DNA of 64,000 nt from Pterobdella sp. o SKG-2022 (GCA_964035795.1 OZ038320.1:7455671-7519670), one strand, 5' to 3'; counted from the first letter of the stretch, positions 11,825 to 25,400 are shown. The notes: a model not told the origin generated them from the sequence alone. Made by a program: numbers and translations.

Positions 11825-14081
11825 ATGTATACAAAGGTTAGAATAATTTTAAATATCATATTTTTTATAAGAATGTGTTTTTGTCATTCTCACCATGAAA
11901 AAAGTATGAATAAAGTTGTTCCAAAGTTAATAGTAGTTTCTTTAGATGGTTTCAGATGGGACTATTTGAATATTGTCAAAAGTAAAGGAATACAAACACC
12001 AAACTTTGAAAAGTTAATACAAGAGGGAGTTTCAGTTAAAGGAGGATTGAAAAACGTTTATATTACAAAGACTTTTCCAAACCATTATACTATAGTGACA
12101 GGCAGGTTTGAAGAAAACCATGGAATGGTAGCAAATAGTTTTTTTGATCCACTTTTTAATGAGCCATTTTCTCTTTCATACAAAGACAACAAAGATAAAA
12201 AATGGTGGGATGGTGAATCAGGGACTCCAGTTATGCCAATATGGAAAGTTAATGAATTATGTGGTTGTCATGATAAATGTGAATGTGACAGAAAAAGTGG
12301 CACAGTATTTTGGCCAGGTTCAGAAGCAGATGAGTTACATGCAACATATTTTCTGAAATACAATGAATCTCTACCATTTAAAGATCGTGTTAATATCTTA
12401 ATAAAATGGTTTACACAAAAAGATCCAATTAACTTGGGGTTTCTTTATTTTAATGAACCTGATACAATAGGTCATAAGTATGGACCATTTTCAAATGAAG
12501 TTGCTGAAATGATAAGTCAGATTGATACATACCTAGGTTATCTCTTATCTCAACTAGAACACCATGGCCTTTTAGAAAGTTCTGATCTCATTATTACCAG
12601 TGATCATGGCATGATGGAGCAGAAGGAAACAATATATTTGGCTGACTATGTCAATACAAGTTATTTTGATGTTTATTCCTCTAGTCCTGTTCTTCATATC
12701 TATCCCCATTCTAGTTAGGTTTCCAATAATAATTTCAATATCTTATCAAAAATAATCCAGTCAATTTGAATAATTTCTAATTATTTATCTATGAATGCTG
12801 AATCAGATCATCAATTTGCTTAATAATTTGTCCTAAAGATATTTATTGTATACTGAGAGAAATAATTGATGAATCTTCAAATTGTATTACTTTCGATTTG
12901 AATATTATGAAACGTTAATGTTTTTTCTGTATATCAAGTTACCTCATCAAAATATATGCTTAAATTGTACATTCATTGATTCTTAACTGTTTCAATAAAT
13001 TTATTTCAAATACTTATTTTATATGACTTTTTCCTATGCATTTTTTCTATAATTTCTTTTAAAAAATTGCAGTAATTTTTCAATACCTTTATTGAAAGAT
13101 AAAATATAGAATGTATAGTCTGAACCTAAAATTTAGTTAATGTGTAGTAGGTTTAGAACAAATCGTTAGAGGGATTGTGTTGGGTATTGCGTTGAAAAAG
13201 CGAGAAAACTCCACAATGCATTATTTTCAATTGAAATTTTTATTTTTAAAAATGGATGGGAAAAACTGAATTATGCATTAGCATTATATTTACATAAGTA
13301 TGCTTTGAATCATAATCTTCCCTACATCTACCTAAAAGATATGGAGACAAAGGTGTACGATGGTCTAAAACAAATACCAAATGCCGATGTTTATCTGAAG
13401 AAAGACATCCCAGTTGAATTCCATTATCGCAATAATCGACGCATCCCTCCAATCCTCATCTCCGCCCATTCCTTCTTTGAACTTTGCCTTTCAAGAGAAG
13501 ATTGCTACAAGAAGAAAGGTATAAAGTAACTTTTTTGAAATATGATATTAAATTTTTTAAATTTATGTTGAAATTCGAAGGAAATCACGGCTACAACAAC
13601 AGCTTATCCAGTATGCATCCAATCTTCATTGCCAGAGGTGCTTCCTTTAAAAGAAACTTCAGCACAAATTCTCTTATTAAAAATGTTGATTTGTTTCCTC
13701 TAATGGCCCACCTCCTCAAGCTGCCTCCACCCCCGTCTGACGGAGACTTGTCCAGAGTGCTGCCATTACTCTCTTCACCCCCTGTTGTTCACAATGAAAA
13801 TTTAATTTGTATGTTTTGTTATTTAGTTTTTATTCACACATCGAGGGTTAATAGTGAATTTTTAAAATGAATTTTAATAATCTATTTTAAATATACTCAC
13901 AGTAATAGCAGTGGCATTATTGGCATCGGTATTTGCATTAGTCTTTTCTCTATGTTCTTGTATCAACTCTTGGTTAAAGACCACGTTACACGTTTCTGTT
14001 CCTATTGATGAAGACGAAATAGCAAATAAGAAAATGTTATTGGCCTCAACCAATGAAGCTTTTTACGACGACAATGTATGA
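11825..14081 (+). CDS. ENPP4/5-like ectonucleotide pyrophosphatase/phosphodiesterase, copy 2
   Basis: Exons 11825-12713, 13339-13518, 13581-13808 and 13903-14081 join in frame to 491 residues. Domain order and all zinc and nucleophile residues are as in copy 1. The first 30 or so residues (signal peptide IILNIIFFIRMCFCHS and a short linker) and the last exon (membrane helix and tail ending YDDNV) differ clearly between copies. From VPKLIVVSLDGF to the end of exon 1, and across exon 2, intron 2 and most of exon 3, the DNA is essentially identical to copy 1. Intron 1 is only 625 bp and lacks the LINE. The tail carries more acidic residues. Both copies look functional. Different signal peptide and tail suggest different expression or anchoring, while the enzyme part is kept the same. 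Confidence 0.93.
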
Positions 14082-16233
14082 AGGCCACATGTTCTTTTGA
14101 ATTCTTAGTTGGTTATGTACACGAAGCCTTGGAGTTATTTTAATTGTATATAATATAAAGTTAATATTTTTTTTGTTTGTACACAATATTTTTGAATTTT
14201 TAGGTTAATATCGTTATGATAGATGGATGCTTTGAATGATGTGTAGTGATCATCTGGCTGATGGGTTGAGTACCGAAGAGTTCATCGATAAATTAGACTT
14301 GTATGACACGATTGTTAATATTGTGATGAAAACAATTTAAAATGGTTGGTTCACGATGCAAGAAAGTGGGTGTTGGTAGTGTGAAGCAGGCGTAACATTG
14401 AGCTTTGATGCTTGAAAAAAGGGACCAAAGTTAGTTCGGTATGCATGGGATGAAGCCGTTTCCGTAGACTTGGCTTAACAATCGATTATGTTTATAATAA
14501 GTTTGAGTCTAAAAAGAGAATAAGGTCATTGAGAAGTCAGGAATCTCTTAAAATATAAAAATAACTGACTATTAAAATGGTAACATCGTTATGAAGCTCT
14601 GCCTGTATAGACTATTTGGAATTTAGATGTTTGTTTCAAGAGAAAGTTTTCAATGAAATATGAGTATAAAGATAAATCATTCACACCTTCTGTATGCATT
14701 ATTTGATCATTTAAAAATTTGTTTGTATACAGCATTTGAAATGGCCTGCAAATCATGCTAAACACTTGATTTCAAAAATGTGTGGATTTAGGAAAGCAAA
14801 TTGGGTTAAAACTTGATGGTTACATTTTGGTAATATCGAAAAACTTTGCTAAAATATCTAAATGAAACAGCGCTTTTGTTTGTTTAGACGAGATCAACGA
14901 CAAGCTCTTGAAAAAATAGGTTTTTGAGTTTCTAAGAAAAATAGGATAGAAAGAAGATTCAAGATTAGGAAAAAGAGGGTTTAAGAAAAATGAACCAGAA
15001 AAAGAAAAAGCAGTTTTAGCGTAAGAATAAGAGGGAGAGATAATGAAGAGCTGAGAGCTAGTAGGGGACCGTAGGCCAGCCCGTTAAAAGGGTAGTATGA
15101 GGTTAGAAAGATAGGAAGGTGAAAACATAATGTCTTTTAACCTTCTTCAAAGTCCTGATTTTCCTACCTGAACTTTGGGTTTTTTGATGTCCTTCAAAAA
15201 GTAAATTGACGGAAAGTTCACTGCGCTCCTGGTTCTGAAATCAATGGGTGAACCGTGTTTTTCAGTTCCATGGCTTTGATGGAATACATGACTTCAGCTT
15301 TAGCTAATGAATTCATTTTCAAGAATTGAAATAATTAATTGCAATATACTTTGTTTTCAAATGATACTTATATAATTATTTGAAGATCTAGATCACTTTG
15401 TGAAAATTTTTATAATTTAAATAAATTTTGTCAAACTTGTTTTTATAAAAATTCTTATGTACATAGAATAATCGAGAATCCTTTGGGATGGTTATATTAA
15501 AATTTTTAGCCAATAGACTAATTTCTGAAATCTTATTCTGAAAGAAGGTGATTTATTTTACAGAGTAAAAAAGAAATTTGCCAAATATTTTATTTGAGCT
15601 TATTAAATTATGCTTCGAATATGAAGTACGTTTTTTCGATTCGTTTCTCTAATATGAAGATATGCTTATCGAAATTCTTATAACATTTTTCATTCCTTGA
15701 AGAACAATTAATGAAAAAAAAACTAGTCATCAAAAAATCCTAAAGGTAATATAAGTATTTCAAAATAATGTGGACTAATGTAACATGAACTATAGGTACT
15801 ATAACATTATAAAAAAATTTTTATTAAATTGAAGTTTTAAGTTTGAAGGGAATACAATTTCTATACATTGAAACGTAATACAAGGCGACTAAAAGGGTTT
15901 TCATGCATTATTAGCAATGATTTTAATTTCGATAATTTTTCGTTGCGTTAAAGGTAGATTAAAAATATTTTTTTGCTAAAACTCTTTCTTTTGTTTAATC
16001 ACAAACATTAAAGCTGTATAACAACCTAATAAATTTGAGATTTCAATTCTTATGTGGTCTAATAAATTTCAATGAAACAGTTTTTAATTTCAATTTAAAA
16101 CTTTATTTATAAATTTTAAATAAAATCGTTTGTTAATTCACAAATAAATAAATAGCTTTGAAACTGACAATTTTCATAATCGAATTCAGAAATTAACTTT
16201 TTGTTTTATAATCGCTCATAACTTGTCCTCGAT
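14082..16233. other. Intergenic region between ENPP copy 2 and the helicase
   Basis: 14150-14850 is the diverged homologue of the 3' flank of copy 1. About 14930-15060 is a purine-rich remnant related to the LINE fragment at 10790-11335. 15130-15310 has a less AT-rich block with no reading frame I recognise. The rest is AT-rich and featureless. Confidence 0.55.
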
Positions 16234-19200
16234 ATGTTGAAAGTTTTATTGAAATCTGCTCAAAAATGGCATGAAATTCAAGTGCTAAAAGCGTGTCATC
16301 GATCTTTCACCTTTTTCAATGCACGAAATAGTTTCAAGCGTCTGCCTAAGGTTTCATCTTACAGGCAATATAGAACATCATCAATAACAATTAGTACAAG
16401 AGCAGCACAAGAAGTAGGTTTTTAATAGATAATAATGACACAGTTTTATTTCTTTTTTTGTGTGGCAGAACTCCTCTTATGGACGTGATGAAGATTGGGT
16501 CAAAGCAGAAGATAATGAAGATGCGATTACCGGGTCTTTAGAAAACTTCAATATTTCATCTGAAACTGTCCATAAATTAAATGGTTCATTTTATCATTCG
16601 AATTTTCATATTTTTTCAAATAAACTGATTTCATTATAGGCGATTAACCATGTGAAAATCTCAATAAATAAATTTTTAATTTTTATTCAATCACAAAAAT
16701 CTTGCTTTTCATCATTTTATAAATCAGATAAACTTTACACAGTCAAAACCTTAAAACTCAAGCATTAAAATAAGTTTTCAATTTGCCAGATATGGGCATA
16801 AAGTTTTTGTTTCCAGTACAGACAAACACATATGAAGCCATATATGAAGGGAGTGATGTGATTGTGCAAGCCAGAACTGGATCTGGGAAAACTGTATGTT
16901 TTTTATATTAAAACTTGCTGATTTTTAAAATTTTAGTGAAAAAATTTGAATCATAATTTTTGGACACATTGCTTTGGAGAAAGTTTATTGCTCACAAAAA
17001 ATTAAAAAATTCATTGAATCTGTGTATATTTTCATAAATAATGCCTTTGTTAAAAATAATATCAAAACTACATCATAGCCATCTAACCTTATGCCATGAA
17101 ACAAAAGACCTTAAATGAGTAATAATAATAATCATTCATATAACAGATGTCTTATGCACTTCCTCTCATTGAAAAACTCAAACAATCACGTAATTCCAAT
17201 GAGAGGTCAAGATCTCCAAAGGTAGTTGTAATTCTTATAATTCAATATTAATAACAGATTGTAACTATTCACCTGGTTTATAACAGAAAAAAAAGTCTAA
17301 TTTTATTAGCTAACATTCATTTCTATAATCTAGTCACAGTCTTAAACACTGCACAGATTTTAGTGCTAGCACCAACAAGAGAACTAGCGAACCAGGTATC
17401 TCAGGTGATATCATCATTGTCGCACCAAATCAGGGTGGTTCCTGTGTTTGGAGGAGCATCTATCTTGGTGCAGGGTGGGTGCCTGAGTGTTTGTTCAATA
17501 ATCATGTATAAAGTAGATGATTCATAATGTTTTTAAATCACTTTTAAGTTGTCTTGAGTGTTCATGGTGGTAATGATAAAAAAAAAGATTGATAATTTTG
17601 ATAATATCTTGTAAAAGACGTAAATTTAATAATTTTTAACATAGAAGTTATATAATACATGCAAAAATGTAAATGTATTACTGTTCAAACAAAAAATTCA
17701 TAACCATAATCTACACAGAAAACAAAATATATTAGGGTTTAAAGAAAATTTTCATAAAAGCTATATTACACACCTATATCACAGTTTAAAAACCAATCAA
17801 CATAATCCATGCAGAGAAGATGCTAATGAGAGGGGTGGATGTGGTGGTAGCAACGCCAGGCAGACTTCTTGACTTGTTGTCTCGCCAATGTGTCAGTCTA
17901 CACAAGCTAGAGCATGTGGTGTTGGATGAGGTTGATCGTATGCTTGACATGGGTTTTGCTGATGACGTGGAGAGGATCCTTCAGTTGAGATACCAAAAAG
18001 GTCTACAGTTTTTGTGTTTAATGGTGTTTTTGTTTAACCACAAAGTCAAAAAAAATTTTGTTTGATATTTTATTGAAAAATATCATCAAGATCGTTTTTT
18101 TTCATTTCTATGCAATGATTCATCCAGAGAATATATATAATAAATTATACTCAGAAATATCGTTTAAATTAATCATTAAATAATTAGATTTCAATACTCC
18201 AATCTGCGCCACTGTAGAAAAGGCATAAGACACCAATGAACAAAAACACCCTGCAGATCGGGGCAGCAACCCACAAACACTGTTGTTTTCAGCCACAGTG
18301 CCTTCTTGGGTGCAGAGGACAGCAGAAAAGTACTTAAGCAGAAACCTAAAGAAGCTTGATTTGATCGGAGTTGACAGCAACAAGACTTCTGTTTCTGTGC
18401 AGGTAGTGTGTTTGTACTTTTTTTAATGTTTTATTGTTTGGTTGCTTGATATATAAATTTTTTGTGAATCTCAATTCATTTTTTATTGAGATTTTATCAT
18501 TTTCACTGCAACTTATAACATCTTTCTGTTCTCACAACAATAGAGTTTGATGTTAAGAAATAATAATTCAAGCATTAATACTTTTAGTTTGTACCTTATA
18601 TGAATGTATTGCACTCACTTAGCACACAGCCATGATGTGCAGTAAGGAACAGAGGATCAATGCCATTATCGACCTAATGAACAAGCAGCCTGATGGACAA
18701 ACTTCTCATGGTTTTGTTCATGCATTTATTAATTAACCTATTTTGAAACAATGACAAAAAATTGATGCATGATATCTCTGAAAAATAAATTAACTTGACT
18801 TTAATGTCAATATAAACATATTTTGGCTTGTGAAAGTTTATGTGAAGCAGGTTTGTAAATACTACAATTAAATTTAGCGATGGTTGATTGGAGAAGAAAG
18901 TGATAAGACACCAATTAAAATAATTATTTTTAAAATGGTTTCAAAACTTGAGACATCGCACCCATGTAGCAAATCTCGGCTGTATGCTCTAAAAATCAAT
19001 TTTTTTTTATAGATCGACTTCCAGCCACTCCATATTGGGGTTTCGTTAGCTCAACAGATGTTTCACAGGGCGCTTCTCCTTGTGTATATAATTGTCGGCC
19101 CGCGTGGGATTGAACCCGGTTATTTTAGGTAATTAGTCTTATGCTCTACCAACTGAGCTATGCGGGCCGAAAAAAGAAAAATCAATTAATAATAATTAAA

Positions 19201-22145
19201 ACCATGAAGAGCATCACAAATCACCCCAAGCTTTAACTCAACACAGGGGTGAATAGAACGATAGTGTTTTGTCAGACGAAGAGGGAGGTGGATTTTTTGG
19301 GTGGAAAACTTTCAAACAGAGCTGTGATGTTACATGGGGACTTCAGCCAATCAAGCAGGGATGCTTCTCTCAGGGTGGGTTGAGTTAAGGAATTCATGTA
19401 TTGAAATTGGTGGTTTGAGGATTTTTATGCTGTAGATCATTCCGAGCATAAAAAATATCAAATAGCTATTTTTTTCTGCTTTTATAATGTGTTATCAACC
19501 ATAAAAATATTTTATTGTATTAGCAATTTATATCCTTTTTTTAGCGCCTTTCAAGTCTGCACTTATATTTAGCCAATATTTCATTCCTTTATGTACTCAT
19601 CCATCTATCCATCAATTCAACCCAACCAGAGGTTCAAGTCGGGAGAGGTGAACTGCATGGTAGCGACAGATGTGGCAGCTCGAGGTATTGACATCCCTGA
19701 TGTTGATCTGGTTATCCAGTGCTCTCCTCCCCCTGTCAGTCTCTATCCTTTAGCATTTTTTTCCTTTTGTATAGCTTTTGTTTTTTAGGGTTTAATGGTC
19801 CTGGTGTTGAGTAACTTCATTTTTGTTTTTCATCTCAATTTTCTATAATTTCAAACGATATTTTTCAAGTGAATCATTTATCAGTAATTTTGTTTCAATC
19901 ATCAAAAAAAGATTACCAAAAATTCGGGAATAAAAGATTAATTTTAGTAGTTATAATTGACTAAATGGCTACATTGATGCATCCTATTAGGATGTGGAGG
20001 CCTTCATACACAGGTCAGGTCGTACAGGAAGGGCAGGAAAGACAGGTCTTTGTGTGCTCTTATACACTGATGAAGAGGCTGATGATGTGGCCAGAGTTGA
20101 AAATATCGCTGTTAGTTTCCATTTATTATCGATAGTTTTTATAACTATTACATCAATCGTTAATAACGTACAGAATTTAGAATAAATTACTATTTTTCAT
20201 CATTAATTAGTTATAAATAAATATCAATAACTAAATTCAATCTTTTAGAGTTGTGGTAGCACCAGGATTTTTCTAATGCCCTATTTATATTATAATTTCA
20301 CTATATTTTAATGCTCAAAATTTGTGGATATAGGCTTTTATATCAGCATCAATCACTATCATACATGAAATTTCAGAAGTTCAAATTTGAAAGGTTGGAT
20401 TATAAAAGAAGTGAGGAGACTATAAAAAAAGACATTTCCAGGTTGAAACACTTTCATTGTTTCTGATGTTTTTTTATAATATTTCAAGAAATCAAAAAAT
20501 TTTATCATTTGTTCAAAGGTATGAAGCTGGTTTGTATATATAATGTTATTAAATATATATTTTTCACAGCTTGTACATCAACCATAATATATTTTTTCAT
20601 GCATAATATCGACCACCTCAGGCAAGTAAGGCGTGTGAGTTTAAGGGTGATGAAGAAGCACGAGGAGTTGAAGAACAAACTCATAGAGGAGTTTGGGGAG
20701 GGAAATCTCCTCTCTGCATCAATGGCTTTGCTCGCTAATTACACACCCAAGTCGCTCATCACCCAAAAATATGTATGTGCTTTTGCGTTTATTTGTATGG
20801 TTTTAGACGTGAATCTGTTAGTTTGTTGTAGTCTTTTATGGGTTAGTGGATGGAATAGCAGCTGGCCTCAAGGAGCTATGTACAATTTGATTACCTTCAT
20901 TTTTGTTCTTACTAATTATCATACCATTTTATTGATTAGTTCCTAGTATCGAGCAGTACCCAGATGTTTTCTATATGTTTTGATATTTTATAATAAAGAT
21001 ATTCACTAAGGTTTTTATTATAAGAAATTTACTATTACACAATATCGCCTTTCTGCCTTCCTAAAAGTTAAAGACCCTATATCTTCTCAGTATATACACA
21101 CTGAAAGCATTGAAACGTCACTTATCTAACCCATAATATCATAACCTTCAAGGGTTACACCACACTGCAGCTTAGCCCTTCAAACCAGTCCATTAACTTC
21201 AACAATCCCTCCCAAGTCATTGGCCTCCTTAAGTCTTTCCTTCCTGATGACTTGTGCTATAACATCAGGGAGCTCTCTATATGCAGTGATATGAAGGTGT
21301 GTTTGTGATTTGGTTTGAATGTATAGGGCTTAACTTGGTTTTGGATCTATTGTATTTTTAGTATAAATAATAAATGCCATTTTATGTTTAAACGATTTAT
21401 TAGTTAGTAAATATTTTAATTATTGGTTTTTCTCTTGAAATATGTTTTTGCTTTATACTGTTTGTTCACCTTTGTCCATCATTTTTTTGCAAGGTACTTA
21501 TCTTTATTTTTTGCATTAAACTGTTTTTTATATAATTTTTTTAATTCATTTTTTTTTGTTACATGATCCATTGTGTTTTCCCACCAGAGCGCCGTTTTTG
21601 ACATACCATCAGAAAAGGAAGATTTTTTCATGCAGGCATGGGATCTCCAATTGAAGCCCTACAACATCACAGTACCTGAAACACTACCCCATATTCTTAA
21701 AAGACCCGTGCATCCTTCGAGGGATTATGGTGCTAATAGGAACAACCTCTCAAGGTATTGTATTTTGAAGGTGTAATATTAGTTTATGAAACATCAGCGC
21801 GGAATGGTGTTTTGTTTTTTATTTTTTTCAACAAGAGATTTTTTCAAAGTACGATTCTTATACTTCTGTATTATAGGCGAATATTAAAGATTATTAGTGG
21901 CAAATAAAATTTTTATGACTACATTTTTTTAATAGTTTAATCCCACAATTCCATTCTTATTTACTTTCTAATTATTCAAATTCTCTTTTCACCATCATGT
22001 ATTATGGTAACGTTTCATAAGGTACTCTGATAGAAGAAGCTCGAGTTTCAATTCAAGGAATGATTATTTCGGTAAGAGGCCTGCAAAAAGCTATAGAAAC
22101 GACCGCTCGGAATATTCCAGAAGTTTTAAATCCCTCAATGACTAG
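16234..22145 (+). CDS. DDX21/DDX50 (Gu)-family DEAD-box RNA helicase with GUCT domain
   Basis: Sixteen exons join in frame to 671 residues: 16234-16413, 16469-16583, 16790-16893, 17147-17221, 17357-17474, 17815-18000, 18257-18402, 18623-18710, 19247-19374, 19630-19734, 19991-20110, 20377-20441, 20622-20772, 21153-21296, 21588-21754 and 22022-22145. Visible motifs in order are Q-motif FPVQ, Walker [21 protein letters not shown] (the Gu-family variant of DEAD), [17 protein letters not shown] and [11 protein letters not shown]. Next come the dimerisation-like region ([16 protein letters not shown]) and a GUCT domain ([12 protein letters not shown] to LKPYNI). A short Arg/Ser/Tyr-rich tail ([17 protein letters not shown]) ends the protein. 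The family unwinds RNA in ribosome assembly. Here the N-terminus is short, rich in Lys/Arg and nearly free of acidic residues over about 60 residues, so a mitochondrial presequence is plausible, in place of the long charged N-terminus of nucleolar DDX21. It could be an organelle-targeted paralogue. Confidence 0.92.
19008..19168 (-). mobile_element. tRNA-Ile-derived SINE in helicase intron 8
   Basis: On the minus strand, 19168-19097 folds as a tRNA-like head. The acceptor GGCCCGC pairs with GCGGGCC, the D arm is GCTCAGTTGGTAGAGC, the loop is CTAATTA with anticodon position AAT (Ile), and the T arm has GGTTCAATCCC. The stems carry mismatches and the T arm is one base short. The head is followed by a non-tRNA tail with GAGAAGCGC, CTAACGAAACCCC and GGAGTGGCTGG, ending in an A run. 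This shows a Pol III-type retroposon and not a working tRNA gene. It sits in the intron 18711-19246. Confidence 0.75.
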
Positions 22146-22251
22146 AAGTGTTTTGTTAAAATATTTTTTAATTTTTTTTTTGGTATGCACTTCAAGCTAT
22201 CCAAGATTTTTATTCATTTTTACCTTTAATATTACTTCACATAGCTTGTTA

Positions 22252-22257
22252 AATAAA
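22252..22257 (+). terminator. Polyadenylation signal of the helicase gene
   Basis: AATAAA occurs 107 bases after the helicase stop codon, in a run of AAATAAATAAA. It is the first canonical hexamer after the stop. The convergent minus-strand gene ends at 22468, so the two 3' UTRs may overlap. Confidence 0.45.
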
Positions 22258-22367
22258 TAAATGGTTTCAAAATTTATAAACTTTTTATGTATAATAATAA
22301 AGAATTTTGTTAAATTTTCCGAATTATTTTTGTATTTAGAAATATAAAACAAGCTCAGAATTGATAT

Positions 22368-22373
22368 TTTATT
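22368..22373 (-). terminator. Polyadenylation signal of the beta-trefoil-like gene
   Basis: AATAAA on the minus strand lies 95 bases after the stop codon at 22468. This is the usual distance range for a 3' UTR. Confidence 0.45.
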
Positions 22374-22467
22374 AGACAACTGACACTAAAAAAAAAGTAT
22401 TTAAGCAATTATAGTCCAAAGAATTCGAATAAGCTCATAGCAATATTTGCATGATAAGAGGTTAGCA

Positions 22468-25400
22468 TTATTCGCAAATCTCTTTTGTGAACCTCTCCAT
22501 CTCAGAGCCGTTATTGTCGCCCTTCCTCACTGGACTGCCCTCTTTCAACTCAACAATAGTCAAATATTTACGATCGTTGCCATGTTGGCAGTACACTGTT
22601 GGCTCGTAATATCTCCATACATGAGAGTTGTCATCCCTGGGGTACTCCAAAGTCACATCTAAACGATAATAATGTTGCTAAATATTTATCTTTTATAGAC
22701 TAATAAGACTTATACCTCCTTCGTTATGGGATAGGACAAAATGATTGTGGGCACACCTGAGAGTCTTGTCTGAAGCTTCGTACCACAGCTGATCATAAGG
22801 CCTGTTTTCCTGGATTGAAAGATTTGAAAATATATTTTATTTTATTTATTTTATTTGCTTCAAAATTAAACGCATAGATTTCACTATTTGACGTTTGAAA
22901 AAGGCGAGATAATTTACGTTGCAAATATCCATATCTCTTCTTTGGGGAATAACATAAAAGTATATTAAATAAACATTTTATTGAAACATACATGAATCAT
23001 TCAGGTAAAAATTCAATTGTTCAATTAGAGCCAATCTAATGTTGCAAAATGTAATGTAAAGGGGTATTTATAAAGCGCTTTTCCTTGTAGATCAAAGCGC
23101 TTGCTACAAATTTAATGTAGCGAAAAAACACTATGGAACAGGTGCTAATAGGGGCCGAATCTAACTGCATTTTTACTGGTGGTTAGAAGTAATGTGTTTA
23201 TATATGAACATTTAAGTTATGCTAAACTTAACAAAAAATTATAAATTTTGAAATTGAATATTCGGAAATAAATCTTTAGGAAAGCGTACAAAATCTCTGA
23301 AAAGTTATATAGATAACAAAAATAGAATTCTTATAACAATTTCACACCATACTAAAACCAAATCGAGGTCAAGTTTGGACAGTCAAAAGTTTTAATAGAA
23401 TTATTACCCTCTGTTTAGTGAGTACCAGACGAGTGCCTGGTTCTCTGGATTCTGCTTCTGTTCCCAAAACCAGTCCATTCGTGGCCTTCAAGTAGAACAA
23501 GTCGGCCTCGATTAACACGCTGTAATTTTGACACAATCTTTTAATACATATTTCTAAAACTTGCTTCTACATCAGAAAATAACATAAAATTACTACTTGT
23601 TATTAAAATAAAATGAATTTATAATTAGTTGATACAATAATATGAAGTCACTTTTAATTGATAAAATGATGAAGTTCAAATGAGCAAAACTTCATCCACA
23701 ACACTCACTGTGTAAACTCCCATAGATTTTCTGGGTCGTGGTCTTTAACACACACAAAACTTTTTAAAGTTTTTTCTGAGCAAGTCAAGACCTTCCCTGG
23801 TTGGTTCTTCACTTCAATGATTCCTTCTTCATGTTTGAAGTTTAAGGCTTGCTCTTCATTCCTCGATGGGCTGTATGTTGTCAACGTCACGTTCCCGTCA
23901 TCTGCGGGATTTCAATGGAGTATTTAAAAAAAGTGTTTTCAACTATTTCGCGTTTAATGGAGTATCTAAAAGAGCTGTTTATTATTATTGAAGTTTTCTT
24001 GGTGTTATATTTATATAGAAATACCCTATAAGAAGAATTGTGTTAGTGAATTTATGAATAAGTGTGACAAAGAAAGAAAAGCTGAATGTAACTCATTTCA
24101 ACACTTGAAAGTTATGATTTCAATACATTTACTATCGATTTATACCGCAGATAAGCCTGTCAAAAATATTATATTTCAATTTTATTAAATGTATTTGAAT
24201 AGTAATACATACGGCTTGTAAAGTCAACAAACACAAAGTATTTATTTTTAAAAAAGCCACAAAGCTTTTCGTAAGGCTAGCTTACATTATCAAGTGAATA
24301 CATAGGGCATTCTTATATGTTACATTAAAAAGCTTTGAATAGATACAATAAAACTTTGATTTTAAAACTATTTCATTAATTTGCAAATTAACTAAAATTT
24401 CAGGTTTTTCAATCATTTTTTCTCATAAATTCATGTCAAATATATGTTAATATAATAATATATATTTTAAATAATGCTATAATACACATCAATATGAAGC
24501 TGTGACAGAGTACAACGCAACCTATAACGTTAATTATTATTGGGTTTGTTTAAAAAAATGTACCGTGTATTTTATATTTAAACATTATCATTTTTAACTA
24601 AAACTAAAATCTTCCTACAATTCATAATTATTTTCCTATTTGTTTTTGCCAACTTTTTATTCATATAGAGCATTCGTATCAAAACTTGTGTGGGTTATTT
24701 TTTATAAATTGACAAAGCTCTTGATGTCTGCTTATTTTAGAGTTCATTGAAAAAATACATATTCTAATGGCTAAATTAAGAATTACATGCAAAAAATCGT
24801 TAATTATATATTCACAATAATTCTCAATGCATTTTTCACAATAGTTATATTAGGATATAAGGATAAGAGCAATCACAACAGACTTGATACGGTGATACAC
24901 TTATCGGTTTTCAGACATCTGATGGTTGAAGAGGAAGGTTCGTGGTACCACAGCTGTGGGAGGTGGGTGAAGTTTGACTAAGGTTGTAAGATAACAAAAA
25001 TAAAGGAAAGTAGTGCGTTGATTTAGTATTGAACCTTCTAAGATATTAATAGATAATTTACTAGATTAATATGGATTTTTTTTGCTATGACATAGTTTTC
25101 CAACACAATGATTAAATGAAAATTTTGAAGTAATTTATTAGTGCACTTATTGCATAGATTACAATACAATAGAATTACGAATGTGGTTATAACGGCACTG
25201 AAAACTATTTATAGAGGGACTGACCAGAAGGCACTAATGTTTTATTTCTTAAGAGAATTACATTCATATTTCGATAAATATACAACAAAACAGTAGAATT
25301 TGGTGAACTTAATAAGATACTGACTCAATTAAAAAACAGAATGCAAATTAAGTAAATGCGTCTTTAGCTAATGAACGCACCAGGTTTTTGTCGTTTTCTC

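Noticed and set aside
19097..19168. A working tRNA-Ile gene (also 59472-59542)
   Set aside because: Stem mismatches, a T arm one base short or mismatched, T at loop position 37 and an attached SINE-like tail argue for retroposon heads.
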